A stretch of 64,000 nucleotides of DNA from Mycobacterium colombiense (GCF_001665835.1 NZ_LZSX01000073.1:362035-426034); one strand, 5' to 3'. Positions 47,183 to 57,451 are shown, counted from the first letter of the stretch. The notes: generated by a model not told the origin, from the letters alone. Numbers and translations: made by a program.

Positions 47183-47634
47183 CCGGTTTCGGCGGCGGCC
47201 TTGATGCGCGCCAGCGAGGTGTTCATCCCGTCGAGCAATTCGCGTTCGAAGTTGGTGGTCCCGCCCAAGAGCGCATTCACCGACAGGTTCGAAAATGCGG
47301 TGACGCCGTTTTCGGCGTGACGACTCTCGATCAGCCGCGTGCCCTCGCCGCTGGGCTCGAGCTCATAGGTCCAGATGGTGTTGTTGGTGTCCACCCGGAA
47401 CGCGAGCTTGCGGTCGGGGACGATCTCGACGACCGTGCACGTGGTCGGCCAGAACAACCGCTTGCGGCGGTTGAGGTTGAGGGTCCTGGTGCCCTGACGG
47501 ACCGGGCCGAAGGGCTTCATCCACCGGCACTGCGGGCTCCACTGCGGCATTCGCCGCAGATCGGAAATCAATCCCCACACGGTGGCCACCGGTGCGTCGA
47601 TGTCGACGTGTGTTTGCAACAGCGGGGCTACCAT
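47179..47634 (-). CDS. SRPBCC (polyketide cyclase-like) protein
   Basis: The 151-residue protein has the SRPBCC pattern (THVDIDAPVATVWGLISDLRRMPQWSPQCRWMKPFG, then FRVDTNNTIWTYELEPSGEGTRLIESRHA). The ATG at 47634 follows GGAGGAGAG at ideal spacing. A hydrophobic ligand pocket is likely; the ligand is unknown. In M. tuberculosis the PPE13 gene lies at this place, so this one is an extra or a replacement. Confidence 0.88.
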   Translation of the reverse strand: MVAPLLQTHVDIDAPVATVWGLISDLRRMPQWSPQCRWMKPFGPVRQGTRTLNLNRRKRLFWPTTCTVVEIVPDRKLAFRVDTNNTIWTYELEPSGEGTRLIESRHAENGVTAFSNLSVNALLGGTTNFERELLDGMNTSLARIKAAAETG

Positions 47635-47654
47635 CTCTCCTCCAGGTGTGCGAA

Positions 47655-47930
47655 TTACTTGTGGTCGAGATAGTTTTCGAGCCCGGCCTGGGCGCCGCGC
47701 GCACCGCGACGGGCCGCGGCCAGCTGCAGCAGGAAGATGCTCGTGCCGAGCACCCCCACGCCCAACCCGGCAAGGGCCACCGGACGCCAACTCTGCAGGG
47801 CGGGCACCAGGAAAGCGGCGGCCACCGCGGCCAGCCAGCCCAGCGCGCCGAGCGCGATGAAGGGCCACACGTGCAGCAGCGAGGCGGGCAGCGGCGGCGC
47901 GGTGCGGTTATCACCGGGTTCGGCAGACAT
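47655..47930 (-). CDS. Small membrane protein, Rv0879c homologue
   Basis: The 91-residue protein has two hydrophobic segments (about 20–43 and 50–72) with a short polar end (AARRGARGAQAGLENYLDHK). The length equals the recalled M. tuberculosis Rv0879c. It lies 20 bases upstream of the SRPBCC gene, in the same direction. Function is unknown. Confidence 0.85.
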   Translation of the reverse strand: MSAEPGDNRTAPPLPASLLHVWPFIALGALGWLAAVAAAFLVPALQSWRPVALAGLGVGVLGTSIFLLQLAAARRGARGAQAGLENYLDHK

Positions 47931-48132
47931 CGCGATTAACATAGCCCGCCGCCGGTGTTCGCGGGCGGCGCACCCACTTGCCGAAACGGATGATCGGAAA
48001 CCGCTGAGCAAGGCGGGATGGGCGGGCGGGTAAGCGTTTCGAGCAAAATTCCGAAGCTTAGCGAAAAGGTTCCACACCGGTCGTTCGCCGGTTCGTGTCC
48101 CGGTTTCTCAGGCTTCCGTGTAACCTCGCGCC

Positions 48133-48564
48133 ATGCCTGACAGCGATGCGCGGCTGGCCAGCGACCTGTCACTGGCTGTTATGCGGCTGGCCCGCCAACT
48201 GCGGTTTCGCAACCCGTCGTCGCCCGTGTCGCTGTCCCAGCTGTCAGCGCTGGCGATGCTGACCAACGAAGGCCCGATGACGCCGGGCGCCCTGGCGATC
48301 CGCGAACGGGTCCGGCCGCCGTCGATGACCCGGGTGATCGCGTCGCTGGCCGAGATGGGCCTGGTGGACCGGGCGCCGCACCCGGTCGACGGCCGGCAGG
48401 TGCTCGTCTCGGTCTCCGAGGCCGGGGCCGAGCTGGTCAAGGCGAACCGTCGTGCCCGCCAGGAGTGGCTGGCCAAGCGGCTGGCGACGCTGGACAGCGA
48501 ACAACGCGACACGCTCCGCAATGCGGCCGATCTGATGTTGGCCCTGGTCGACGAAGGCCCGTGA
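48133..48564 (+). CDS. MarR-family regulator, Rv0880 homologue
   Basis: The 143-residue protein has the MarR winged helix ([65 protein letters not shown]) and a C-terminal dimer helix ([18 protein letters not shown]). Its targets cannot be read here. Rv0880 of M. tuberculosis is a reported MarR-type regulator. It is followed by the rRNA methyltransferase gene after 21 bases. Confidence 0.93.
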   Translation: MPDSDARLASDLSLAVMRLARQLRFRNPSSPVSLSQLSALAMLTNEGPMTPGALAIRERVRPPSMTRVIASLAEMGLVDRAPHPVDGRQVLVSVSEAGAELVKANRRARQEWLAKRLATLDSEQRDTLRNAADLMLALVDEGP

Positions 48565-48585
48565 GTTACCGGACCGAAGCCCTGA

Positions 48586-49419
48586 ATGTTCACCGACGTT
48601 GACGACCCCGACGATGCGAGGCTCGACGATTTCCGCGACCTGAACAGCGTCGACCGTCGTCCCGATCTCCCGTCGGGCAAGGGGCTGGTGATCGCCGAGG
48701 GTGTGCTGGTGGTCCAGCGCATGCTGGCGTCGCGCTTCCGTCCGCATGCCCTGTTGGGCACCGACCGCCGGCTCGCCGAACTCGAGGATGATCTGGCCGG
48801 CAGCGCCGTGCCGTTCTATCGAGCCTCCGCCGACGTCATGGCCCAGGTGGTGGGCTTCCACCTCAACCGCGGCGTGCTGGCGGCCGCCCGGCGGGTGCCC
48901 GAACTCAGCGTCCCCGACGTGATCGCCGGGACCCGAACCGTCGCGGTGCTCGAAGGGGTCAACGACCACGAGAACCTGGGCTCGATCTTCCGCAACGCGG
49001 CGGGCCTCGGCGTCGACGCGGTGGTGTTCGGCAGCGGCTGCGCCGACCCGCTGTACCGCCGCGCGGTCCGAGTGTCGATGGGCCACGCGCTGCTGGTGCC
49101 GTATGCGCGCGCAGCCTGCTGGCCCGCCGAGCTTGAGACGTTGCGGGAGAACGGTTTTCGACTTATGGCGATGACCCCGCAAGGCACTGCGTGCGCCTTG
49201 CCGGAGGCGATGACGACCGCGCGCGACGACCGCGTTGCGGTGCTGGTGGGCGCCGAGGGGCCGGGGCTGACGCCGGCCACCCTGCGGTTGAGCGATGTGC
49301 GGGTGCGCATCCCGATGTCTCGGGGCACCGACTCGCTCAACGTCGCGACGGCGGCGGCGCTGGCGTTCTACGAGCGGGCCCGCTCGACGACGAGAGGCGG
49401 CGATGGACAGTCAGACTAG
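48586..49419 (+). CDS. SpoU/TrmH-family RNA 2'-O-methyltransferase, Rv0881 homologue
   Basis: The 277-residue SPOUT methyltransferase has an N-terminal substrate domain (KGLVIAEGVLVVQRML…RGVLAAARR) and the C-terminal knot with LEGVNDHENLGSIFRNAAGLGVDAVV, VLVGAEGPGLTPATL and RIPMSRGTDSLNVATAAALAFYE. It methylates rRNA or tRNA at a ribose; the site is unknown. It overlaps the next gene by 17 bases. Confidence 0.93.
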   Translation: MFTDVDDPDDARLDDFRDLNSVDRRPDLPSGKGLVIAEGVLVVQRMLASRFRPHALLGTDRRLAELEDDLAGSAVPFYRASADVMAQVVGFHLNRGVLAAARRVPELSVPDVIAGTRTVAVLEGVNDHENLGSIFRNAAGLGVDAVVFGSGCADPLYRRAVRVSMGHALLVPYARAACWPAELETLRENGFRLMAMTPQGTACALPEAMTTARDDRVAVLVGAEGPGLTPATLRLSDVRVRIPMSRGTDSLNVATAAALAFYERARSTTRGGDGQSD

Positions 49420-49708
49420 GCTCCGGCTGATGAGAGACGAATCCGTCCCCTGGGCAACGGGTTTGACGGTGACCGCTTTCGTTGCGGTGGTCACCGGGGC
49501 CGCGATCGTGGTGCTCAGCCTGGGCCTGGTTCGGGTGCACGCGCTGCTGGCCGTCGGGCTCAACGTCGTGGCCGCCGGGGGACTGGCACCGACCTTGTGG
49601 GGGTGGCGACGTACCCCGGTGCTGCGCTGGTTCGTGCTGGGCGCGGCGGTGGGCGTCGCGGGGGCGTGGATTGTGCTGCTGGCCCTGACGGCCGCGGGTC
49701 GGGCTTAG
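49403..49708 (+). CDS. Small membrane protein, Rv0882 homologue
   Basis: The 101-residue protein has three hydrophobic segments after a short polar N-terminus (ESVPWATG; then about 18–40, 45–60, 70–95). ATG at 49403 follows AGAGGCGG; ATG at 49430 is an alternative with a shorter start closer to the recalled length of Rv0882. The stop codon overlaps the first copy of a dispersed repeat. Confidence 0.82.
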   Translation: MDSQTRLRLMRDESVPWATGLTVTAFVAVVTGAAIVVLSLGLVRVHALLAVGLNVVAAGGLAPTLWGWRRTPVLRWFVLGAAVGVAGAWIVLLALTAAGRA

Positions 49709-49808
49709 TGGTGATCGCGAGCGCGGCGTGGCCGGGCGAAGCGGGTCGTCACCGTCGGGCTTAGTGGTGATCGCGAGCGCGGCGTGGCCGGGCGAAGCGG
49801 GTCGCCAC
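49708..49808. repeat. 45-bp dispersed repeat, two tandem copies
   Basis: Two copies of the 45-base unit, at 49708–49752 and 49764–49808, differ in one or two bases and are 56 bases apart. The 11-base link is a copy of the Rv0882 3' end (GTCGGGCTTAG), so a local 56-bp duplication is indicated. They lie between the convergent Rv0882 and sepH genes. Confidence 0.88.
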
Positions 49809-49816
49809 CATCGGCC

Positions 49817-50590
49817 TTAGCGCTGCCCGCCCGAGCGCACGCCGAGCAACACGTCTTCCCACGCCGGGATGACCGGCTTGCCGCGGCGGGTGTGCACGGG
49901 CTTTTCGTCGGGCTCCACGACCGCCTCGGGTTCCGCGACGGGCGGCTTCGCGGGCTCGTCGAAGTCGACGTGGGCGACCCGGGCCACCGGGCGCAGCGGA
50001 CGTTCGAAGGTGGGGTCGATCAGCGCGCTGGCCGCGTCGTCGATGGCGGTCACCGTTCCGCCGTGGGCGCCCGGGCAGAAGCAGAAATGCGCGAGGTTGT
50101 CGGAGCGGCCGACCTTCCATGCGAGCTGCACCGTCCAGCGGTTGTCTTCGTTGCGCCAGGCGTCCCAGCTGAGCTTGTCGTGGCTGAGGCCCCGGGTCAC
50201 CAACGCGGCGCTGACCGTCTCCAGCAGGGTCAGCACGGCGGGGCCGTCGGCCAGCATCGGGTGGGCGGCGGTTGCCAGTTCGGCGGCTCGGTATCGTTCC
50301 AAGAGCACCGGGTGGGCAAAGCGGCGGACACGCGAGATCTCGGAGCCCGACGCCGCGGCGACCTGCTCGACGGACGCGCCCGCCCGGATTTTTGCCTGAA
50401 TTTCTTTGGGGCTCAGCATGTTGGTGACTTCAATCTCGAGCTGCGGTTGCTCAGAGGACAGGGCTGCGTCGCGCAGCAGGGCTCGCAGCCGGTCGTCGGC
50501 CGCTAGCTTGAACTGCTCCGCGGCATCGTCACCCTCGCAGATGACATATTTGCTGTCGGCATCCAGCCCAACCACTTTGAGTTCCCGCAT
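49817..50590 (-). CDS. sepH: Septum-associated protein SepH
   Basis: The 257-residue protein starts MRELKVVGLDADSKYVICE and has a DUF3071 N-terminal domain with a helix-turn-helix-like region (LSPKEIQAKIRAGASVEQVAAASG, about 59–82). The middle part RDNLAHF…CFCPGAHGG is also conserved, and a Pro/Glu linker ends in a basic C-terminus with IPAWEDVLLGVR. SepH promotes FtsZ assembly and septum formation in Streptomyces and mycobacteria; this is the Rv0883c counterpart. It is next to serC, both transcribed leftward. Confidence 0.93.
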   Translation of the reverse strand: MRELKVVGLDADSKYVICEGDDAAEQFKLAADDRLRALLRDAALSSEQPQLEIEVTNMLSPKEIQAKIRAGASVEQVAAASGSEISRVRRFAHPVLLERYRAAELATAAHPMLADGPAVLTLLETVSAALVTRGLSHDKLSWDAWRNEDNRWTVQLAWKVGRSDNLAHFCFCPGAHGGTVTAIDDAASALIDPTFERPLRPVARVAHVDFDEPAKPPVAEPEAVVEPDEKPVHTRRGKPVIPAWEDVLLGVRSGGQR

Positions 50591-50712
50591 GGTTATCTCC
50601 TCGCAGGCTCCGTGCAGGTCAGCGACGGACCCGTCACGTGCGCACTTTAGTCCAGCAACCGCCCATCACCTGTGCTGACACGCTGTGCGATTGCGCGCTG
50701 ATTGCCGGTTGG

Positions 50713-51999
<1,287 letters not shown>

Positions 52000-52076
52000 C
52001 TAGTGAATATCCGGTACCTGCGGTACTGTCTGGACATAGCACGTCCAAATGTAAACCTCGTTGGGGAGGCCTGGAT

Positions 52077-53102
52077 ATGGCTAGGACGCGATTAGTCCGG
52101 CGTTGGCGAAGCAACATGGAAGTGCGCGACGACGCCGAATACGTCAACATGCTTGCCACACTGTCCGAGGGGTCGGTGCGGCGAAACTTCAATCCGTACA
52201 CCGATATCGATTGGGATTCACCGGAATTCGCTGTCACGGAGAACGATCCGCGGTGGATTCTGCCGGAGACCGACCCGCTGGGCCGGCATCCCTGGTATCT
52301 GGCGCAGTCGGACGAGCGCAAGATCAAGATCGGGATGTGGCGCCAGGCCAACGTGGCCAAGGTGGGTCTGCACTTCGAGTCCATCCTGATCCGGGGCCTG
52401 ATGAACTACACGTTCTGGGTGCCCAACGGCTCGCCGGAGTACCGGTACTGCCTGCACGAGTCGGTCGAAGAGTGCAACCACACGATGATGTTCCAGGAGA
52501 TGGTCAACCGCATCGGCGTCGATGTACCGGGCATGCCGCGGGTTCTCAAGTGGCTCTCGCCGCTGGTTCCGCTGGTGGCCGGCCCGCTGCCGGTGGCGTT
52601 CTTCATCGGCGTGCTCGCCGGCGAGGAGCCCATCGACCACACGCAGAAAAATGTTCTGCGCGAAGGCAAGTCGCTGCACCCCATCATGGAGCGGGTGATG
52701 GCGATCCACGTGGCCGAGGAAGCACGCCACATCTCGTTCGCCCACGAGTTCCTGCGCAAGCGGGTCCCGGAATTGACCAAGAGGCAGCGGTTCTGGACCG
52801 CGCTGTATCTGCCGCTGACCATGAAGGCGCTATGTCGCGCAATCGTGGTGCCGCCCAAGGCGTTCTGGCGCGAGTTTGACATCCCGCGTGACGTCAAGAA
52901 GGAACTGTTCTTCCGGTCGCCGGAATCGCGAAAGTGGTTGAGTGACATGTTCGGTGACGTGCGGATGCTGGCCTACGACACCGGCCTGATGGAGACGCGC
53001 TCGGCGCGGTTGATGTGGCGGCTGTGCAAGATCAACGGCAGGCCGTCGCGGTACCGCAGCGAGCCGCAGCGCCAGCACCTGGCCTCGGTCCCGGCCGCGT
53101 AA
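52077..53102 (+). CDS. AurF-like diiron oxygenase, Rv0885 homologue
   Basis: The 341-residue protein has a ferritin-like helical bundle of the AurF group with metal motifs ESVEECNH (about residues 122–129) and VAEEARHIS, each giving carboxylate and histidine ligands for a diiron centre. AurF-type enzymes oxidise an amine to nitro or hydroxylate aromatics; the substrate is unknown. It follows GGGGAGG and is 18 bases before fprB, so FprB may supply its electrons. Confidence 0.9.
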   Translation: MARTRLVRRWRSNMEVRDDAEYVNMLATLSEGSVRRNFNPYTDIDWDSPEFAVTENDPRWILPETDPLGRHPWYLAQSDERKIKIGMWRQANVAKVGLHFESILIRGLMNYTFWVPNGSPEYRYCLHESVEECNHTMMFQEMVNRIGVDVPGMPRVLKWLSPLVPLVAGPLPVAFFIGVLAGEEPIDHTQKNVLREGKSLHPIMERVMAIHVAEEARHISFAHEFLRKRVPELTKRQRFWTALYLPLTMKALCRAIVVPPKAFWREFDIPRDVKKELFFRSPESRKWLSDMFGDVRMLAYDTGLMETRSARLMWRLCKINGRPSRYRSEPQRQHLASVPAA

Positions 53103-53120
53103 CCAACTGCGAGTTCCTGT

Positions 53121-54809
53121 ATGCCGCACGTTATTACCCAGTCGTGCTGTAACGACGGGTCCTGTGTCTTCGCGTGCCCGGTGAATTGCATTCACCCGAC
53201 ACCCGATGAGCCCGGCTTCGCCACCTCGGAGATGCTCTACATCGATCCGGTGGCGTGCGTGGACTGCGGTGCCTGCGTGAGCGCGTGCCCGGTCGGCGCG
53301 ATCGCGCCCGACACCCGGTTGGACTCCAAGCAGCTGCCTTTCATCGAGATCAACGCGTCCTTCTACCCGGAGCGGCCGAAGGACGAGAAGCTGCCGCCGA
53401 CGTCGAAGCTGGCGGCGGTGATCCCGGCCGCCGAGGTGCGCGCCCGGCGCAGGCCGCTGACGGTGGCCATCGTCGGATCGGGGCCCGCGGCGATGTATGC
53501 CGCCGACGAACTGCTGACCCAGCGGGACGTTCGCGTCAACGTCTTCGAAAAGCTGCCCACGCCTTATGGTTTGGTGCGTGCCGGGGTGGCGCCGGATCAC
53601 CAGAACACCAAGCGGGTCACCCGGCTGTTCGACAGGGTCGCCGGTGATCGGCGGTTCCGGTTCTATCTCAACGTCGAGGTCGGCAACCAGCTGAGCCACG
53701 CGGACCTGCTGGCTCATCACCACGCCGTGCTGTACGCCGTCGGTGCACCCGACGACCGCCGGCTGGACATCGAGGGCATGGGCCTACCGGGAACCGGAAC
53801 GGCAACCGAATTGGTCGCGTGGATAAACGGGCATCCCGAGTTCGCCGATCTGCCAGTCGATCTCAGCCACGAGCGGGTGGTGATCGTCGGTAACGGCAAC
53901 GTCGCCCTCGATGTCGCGCGGTTGCTCACCTCGGATCCCGACGACCTGGCCCGCACCGACATCGCCGACCACGCGCTGGCGGCCTTCCGGGGCTCGGCGG
54001 TGCGCGAGGTGGTGGTCGCCGCCCGGCGCGGCCCCGCCCAGTCGGCGTTCACGTTGCCCGAGCTGATCGGGCTCACCGGTAGCTCCGAAGTGGTGCTCAG
54101 CGCGGCGGACCATCAGCTGGTGGCGGCCGATCTCGCGACCGCGTCGGACGCGCTGACCAAGCGCAAGCTGGAAGTCTTGAGCACGCTCGGCGACGATTCG
54201 GTGCCGTCGGACCGCCCCAGGATCAGGCTGGCGTATCGGCTGACCCCGAACCGGGTGCTGGGGGACCAGCGCGCCACCGGCGTGGAGTTCTCCGTCACCG
54301 GCACCGACGAGACGCGCCTTCTGGAAACGGGTCTGGTGCTGACGTCGATTGGCTACCGCGGCAAGCCGATTCGCGATCTTCCGTATGACGAATCGTCGGC
54401 TGTCGTGCCGAACGACGGCGGCCGCGTCGTCGACCCCGCCTCCGGGCGGCCGGTGCCAGGCGCATTCGTCGCGGGCTGGATCAAGCGGGGCCCCAGCGGC
54501 TTCATTGGCACCAACAAGTCCTGCTCGCTGCAGACCGTGCAGGCCCTGGTCGCCGATTTCAACGCCGGCAGACTGACCGAGCCGGTCGCCAAACCCGACG
54601 CGCTGGCCCGGCTGGTGCACGACCGTCAGCCCGACGCGATCGACGCGGCGGGGTGGCGCGCCATCGACGCCGCCGAAATCGCACGCGGCAGCGGCGACGG
54701 CCGGCCCCGCAACAAGTTCACCGACGTGTCCGCCATGCTCGCGGCCGCGGCGGCCGCGGAGCCGGCGCCGCCGCAACGACGCCGGCTGCTGGATCGGCTG
54801 CTCGGCTAG
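53121..54809 (+). CDS. fprB: Ferredoxin–ferredoxin/NADP reductase FprB
   Basis: The 562-residue fusion has an N-terminal 7Fe/8Fe ferredoxin (about 1–100: cysteines in SCCNDGSCVFACPVNC and CVDCGACVSACP) and a C-terminal adrenodoxin-reductase-like flavoprotein with VAIVGSGPAAMYAADEL and VIVGNGNVALDVARLL for FAD and NADPH. It moves electrons between NADPH and ferredoxin. Its place after the diiron oxygenase gene suggests a shared pathway. Confidence 0.95.
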   Translation: MPHVITQSCCNDGSCVFACPVNCIHPTPDEPGFATSEMLYIDPVACVDCGACVSACPVGAIAPDTRLDSKQLPFIEINASFYPERPKDEKLPPTSKLAAVIPAAEVRARRRPLTVAIVGSGPAAMYAADELLTQRDVRVNVFEKLPTPYGLVRAGVAPDHQNTKRVTRLFDRVAGDRRFRFYLNVEVGNQLSHADLLAHHHAVLYAVGAPDDRRLDIEGMGLPGTGTATELVAWINGHPEFADLPVDLSHERVVIVGNGNVALDVARLLTSDPDDLARTDIADHALAAFRGSAVREVVVAARRGPAQSAFTLPELIGLTGSSEVVLSAADHQLVAADLATASDALTKRKLEVLSTLGDDSVPSDRPRIRLAYRLTPNRVLGDQRATGVEFSVTGTDETRLLETGLVLTSIGYRGKPIRDLPYDESSAVVPNDGGRVVDPASGRPVPGAFVAGWIKRGPSGFIGTNKSCSLQTVQALVADFNAGRLTEPVAKPDALARLVHDRQPDAIDAAGWRAIDAAEIARGSGDGRPRNKFTDVSAMLAAAAAAEPAPPQRRRLLDRLLG

Positions 54810-54816
54810 TCCCGAT

Positions 54817-54916
54817 GGTGGCGACCCGCTTCGCCCGGCTGCACCCCGTAGTGGCGACCCGCTGCGCCCGGCTACGCCGCGCTTGCGATCGCCACGGCCG
54901 CGCTCGCGATCGCCAC
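54817..54916. repeat. 45-bp dispersed repeat, inverted cluster
   Basis: One full inverted copy lies at 54851–54895 (GTGGCGACCC to GATCGCCAC). Partial copies flank it: 54817–54844 on the left and about 54895–54916 on the right. They fill the gap between fprB and the convergent Rv0887c-like gene and match the family at 28196 and 49708. Confidence 0.82.
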
Positions 54917-55374
54917 TAACCGGCTCCCTGGCCGGACATCGCCGCCGAGATCTCTTCCATGCTGACCTCGCGGACCGGCTGCCCCATCGACCAGTGATGG
55001 CCGAACGGGTCGGCGACCATGCCGTAGCGGTCGCCCCAGAACTGGTCGTCCAACGGCGTCACCACGGTGGCACCGGCATCCAGCGCGCGCCGGAAGCTGG
55101 CGTCGACGTCGGTGACCGTCAGGTGGATCGTGACGGGGGTGCCGCCCAGCGACGTCGGCGTCATCGACTTGCCGCCACACACCTCCGGGAAGTCGTCGTT
55201 GAGCATCACCGTGAAGCCGTTGATGCGCACCGCGGCGTGCACCAGTTTGCCGTCGGGACGGGGCACGCGCCCGATTTCCTGTGCCCCGAAAGCCTTGACA
55301 TAGAAATCGATTGCCGCGGCGGCATCGTCGACCACCAGGTGCGGGGACAATGCCGGTTCGATGTTGATCGCCAT
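54916..55374 (-). CDS. VOC-family (glyoxalase-like) protein, Rv0887c homologue
   Basis: The 152-residue protein has paired beta-alpha-beta-beta-beta motifs: LSPHLVVDDAAAAIDFYVKAFGAQEIGR and VTIHLTVTDVDASFRRALDAGATVVTPLDDQFWGDRYGMVADPFGHHWSM. This resembles PhnB-like glyoxalase or bleomycin-resistance proteins. The length equals the recalled Rv0887c. Metal and substrate are unknown. It ends in an intergenic repeat. Confidence 0.9.
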   Translation of the reverse strand: MAINIEPALSPHLVVDDAAAAIDFYVKAFGAQEIGRVPRPDGKLVHAAVRINGFTVMLNDDFPEVCGGKSMTPTSLGGTPVTIHLTVTDVDASFRRALDAGATVVTPLDDQFWGDRYGMVADPFGHHWSMGQPVREVSMEEISAAMSGQGAG

Positions 55375-55469
55375 GCTGGTTCTCCTTGCTGTCGGTTTGG
55401 CCCGTGAGGGATCAGCAATATTGACCGGGCGTCTCGGCAATTTTCATCGCGCCGGTTCGAAGTAGCTCG

Positions 55470-55985
55470 TCACACCGGGTTGAAGCTGTTGATCAGCCAG
55501 GTTCCGTTGACCTTGGCGAGCCCGACGCTCACCGAGCTGGACGTGGTCGTCGGTCCGGACTGGTCAGCGGAGGTTGTCTTCTGCGAGACGAAGACGAGGA
55601 TGGTCGCCGCGTAGGTGGCCAGGCTCTGAACCCCGGCGCGCTGAACGGTGGCGGCGGTGGTCACCCGCTTCTGCCGTGCGGCGGGGCCGACGACCTGGCT
55701 GGTGAACTGCCGGTAGTAGGTGAGGAAATCGCCGGTCAGCATCGCGCTGGCGGCGTTGAAGTCCTGTTCGAGTGTGTCCGGTGAGTAGCTCAGCACCTTC
55801 ACCGTTCCCGCGCTCGCGGCGCGGGTTGCCACCTGTCGGTCGGAGAGTTGATCCGCTACGGGCGGTGGTTGTCGGCTTTTCAGATGCATTTCCCAGGCGC
55901 CGAGCGCGTCCACGCCCACCGTGGTGAGGGTGAGGACGACCACGACCGCCCACCAGATGATGCGTCCCGCCGAACCTGATCTCAT
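55470..55985 (-). CDS. Mce-associated membrane protein, coupled to kinase
   Basis: The 171-residue protein has one N-terminal membrane segment (about 11–34, WWAVVVVLTLTTVGVDALGA) and an extracytoplasmic domain with LSYSPDTLEQDFNAASAMLTGDFLTYYRQF and a terminal KVNGTWLINSFNPV, close to the 757–1398 protein. The ATG at 55985 overlaps the kinase stop (ATGA), which fixes its start and shows coupling. It is probably a partner of the kinase sensor. Confidence 0.88.
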   Translation of the reverse strand: MRSGSAGRIIWWAVVVVLTLTTVGVDALGAWEMHLKSRQPPPVADQLSDRQVATRAASAGTVKVLSYSPDTLEQDFNAASAMLTGDFLTYYRQFTSQVVGPAARQKRVTTAATVQRAGVQSLATYAATILVFVSQKTTSADQSGPTTTSSSVSVGLAKVNGTWLINSFNPV

Positions 55986-57451
55986 GTCACGAACTCGACC
56001 TTGGAGACCTTGTAGGTGTCGCCGACTTTCTCGACGCGCATCGCCAACCGCCAGTTTCGCGGGTCTTGGGCCGCGCCGCTGCTGTTGGTGACTTTTGCCG
56101 TCGCGGCGACCAGGACCTGGGCTCTGGTTCCGCTGATCGACTCGAGCGCCGCGGCGTTCGCGATCCCTTGGGTCGACACGTTGGAATCCACGACCGTTTT
56201 GGTGAAATCTTCGCGCCTGGTCAGAAAGTCGTCGTGGAATTCGCCGATCGATCCGTCGACGATGCGCTGGATGTCGCTGTCGGCGGATTTTGAGCTCAGG
56301 CTGGTGAGCCAGCCCGCGAATTGCTTGGCGTAGTCGACGTATGGCTGCCACTGGGGCGCGGCGGTCGACGGTTGTGGAGGCGGACGCAAGACCTGCGCCG
56401 CGGCGAACGCGCCTGTGCTCAGCAGCAGAATCGTGAGGACCAGCGGCACCAGCACGGGGGTGAGCCTTCGTCGCCGGGGTGCCGGTGCGGCTGCCGGATA
56501 GGGTGGCATCGGCGACATCTGGGGCCAGGGGCCGGCCGTCAGAATTGGCGGTGCCCCCATCGCGGCCGTGCCCACCGGCCACGGCGCGGCCGGCGGGTTC
56601 CAGTGCACCACAGCGGAGTTGATCGACTCGCCGAGGGCCTGGGCGAAGTCGGCGCAGCGCGAAAAGCGTTGCGCGGGATCCTTGCTCATCGCTTTCGACA
56701 GCACCGGGTCCAGCGGCGCCAGGTCGGGGCGCCGCTGCGCCAGCAGCGGTGGTGGCGCGTTCAGATGGTTGGCGATGACCGCCGCCGGGCTGGTGCCCGC
56801 GAAGGGTGCGACACCGGTCAGCAGGTGAAATGCCGTGGCGGCCAACGCGTATTGATCTGCCCGTCCGTCAAGTTCGCCGCCCATCAGCTGTTCCGGCGCC
56901 GCGTAGCTCACCGCGCCCGCGCTGTCGGTCGTCATCAATCCGCTGATGTCATCGGCTTTGCGGGTAATGCCGAAGTCGGCCAACAGGATTCGGCGTGGTT
57001 CCGAGTCGGATTCGGTCAGCAGAATGTTTCCGGGTTTGACATCGCGGTGCAGCATTCCGCGCCGGTGACCGTGGTCGAGCGCGTCCGCGACGGTCGTGAC
57101 GATCTCCAGGACTTCGCGCGCGGCCATGCCGTGGGTGTGGTGTTCGCGCAACAGGCGCCCGGCATCGGTGCCCTGTGCGTAGTCCATGGCGATCCAGAGC
57201 CGGCCGTCGAATTCGCCACGGTCGTGTATGGCAACGATATTGGGGTGCCGCAGCGCGGCGGCCAGGTCCGCGTCCCGCTCGAAACGTTCCCGAAAACCGG
57301 CATCACCGGTCAACGACGCGGGCAAGATCTTGAGCGCGTCCAGCCGCGGCAACCGGGGATGCCGGGCCACGTAGACGTCGGCCGTCGCGCCCGAGCTCAG
57401 TAGCCCCTGAATGGTGTAGCCGGCAAACTCGGCACCATCCCCCAAGGTCAT
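55982..57451 (-). CDS. Transmembrane Ser/Thr protein kinase with Mce-associated sensor domain
   Basis: The 489-residue kinase has the catalytic lysine Lys41, HRD (135–137) and DFG (159–161), APEQ (185–188) and a C-lobe typical of mycobacterial Pkn proteins. The glycine loop (LLSSGATADVY) lacks the usual GxGxxG. A proline-rich linker (about 285–325) precedes the membrane segment (about 331–352). The outer domain of about 125 residues is like that of the 1395–2210 protein (IQRIVDGSIGEFHDDFL, VSKVEFVT). It and the next gene stand where M. tuberculosis has Rv0888. Confidence 0.9.
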   Translation of the reverse strand: MTLGDGAEFAGYTIQGLLSSGATADVYVARHPRLPRLDALKILPASLTGDAGFRERFERDADLAAALRHPNIVAIHDRGEFDGRLWIAMDYAQGTDAGRLLREHHTHGMAAREVLEIVTTVADALDHGHRRGMLHRDVKPGNILLTESDSEPRRILLADFGITRKADDISGLMTTDSAGAVSYAAPEQLMGGELDGRADQYALAATAFHLLTGVAPFAGTSPAAVIANHLNAPPPLLAQRRPDLAPLDPVLSKAMSKDPAQRFSRCADFAQALGESINSAVVHWNPPAAPWPVGTAAMGAPPILTAGPWPQMSPMPPYPAAAPAPRRRRLTPVLVPLVLTILLLSTGAFAAAQVLRPPPQPSTAAPQWQPYVDYAKQFAGWLTSLSSKSADSDIQRIVDGSIGEFHDDFLTRREDFTKTVVDSNVSTQGIANAAALESISGTRAQVLVAATAKVTNSSGAAQDPRNWRLAMRVEKVGDTYKVSKVEFVT

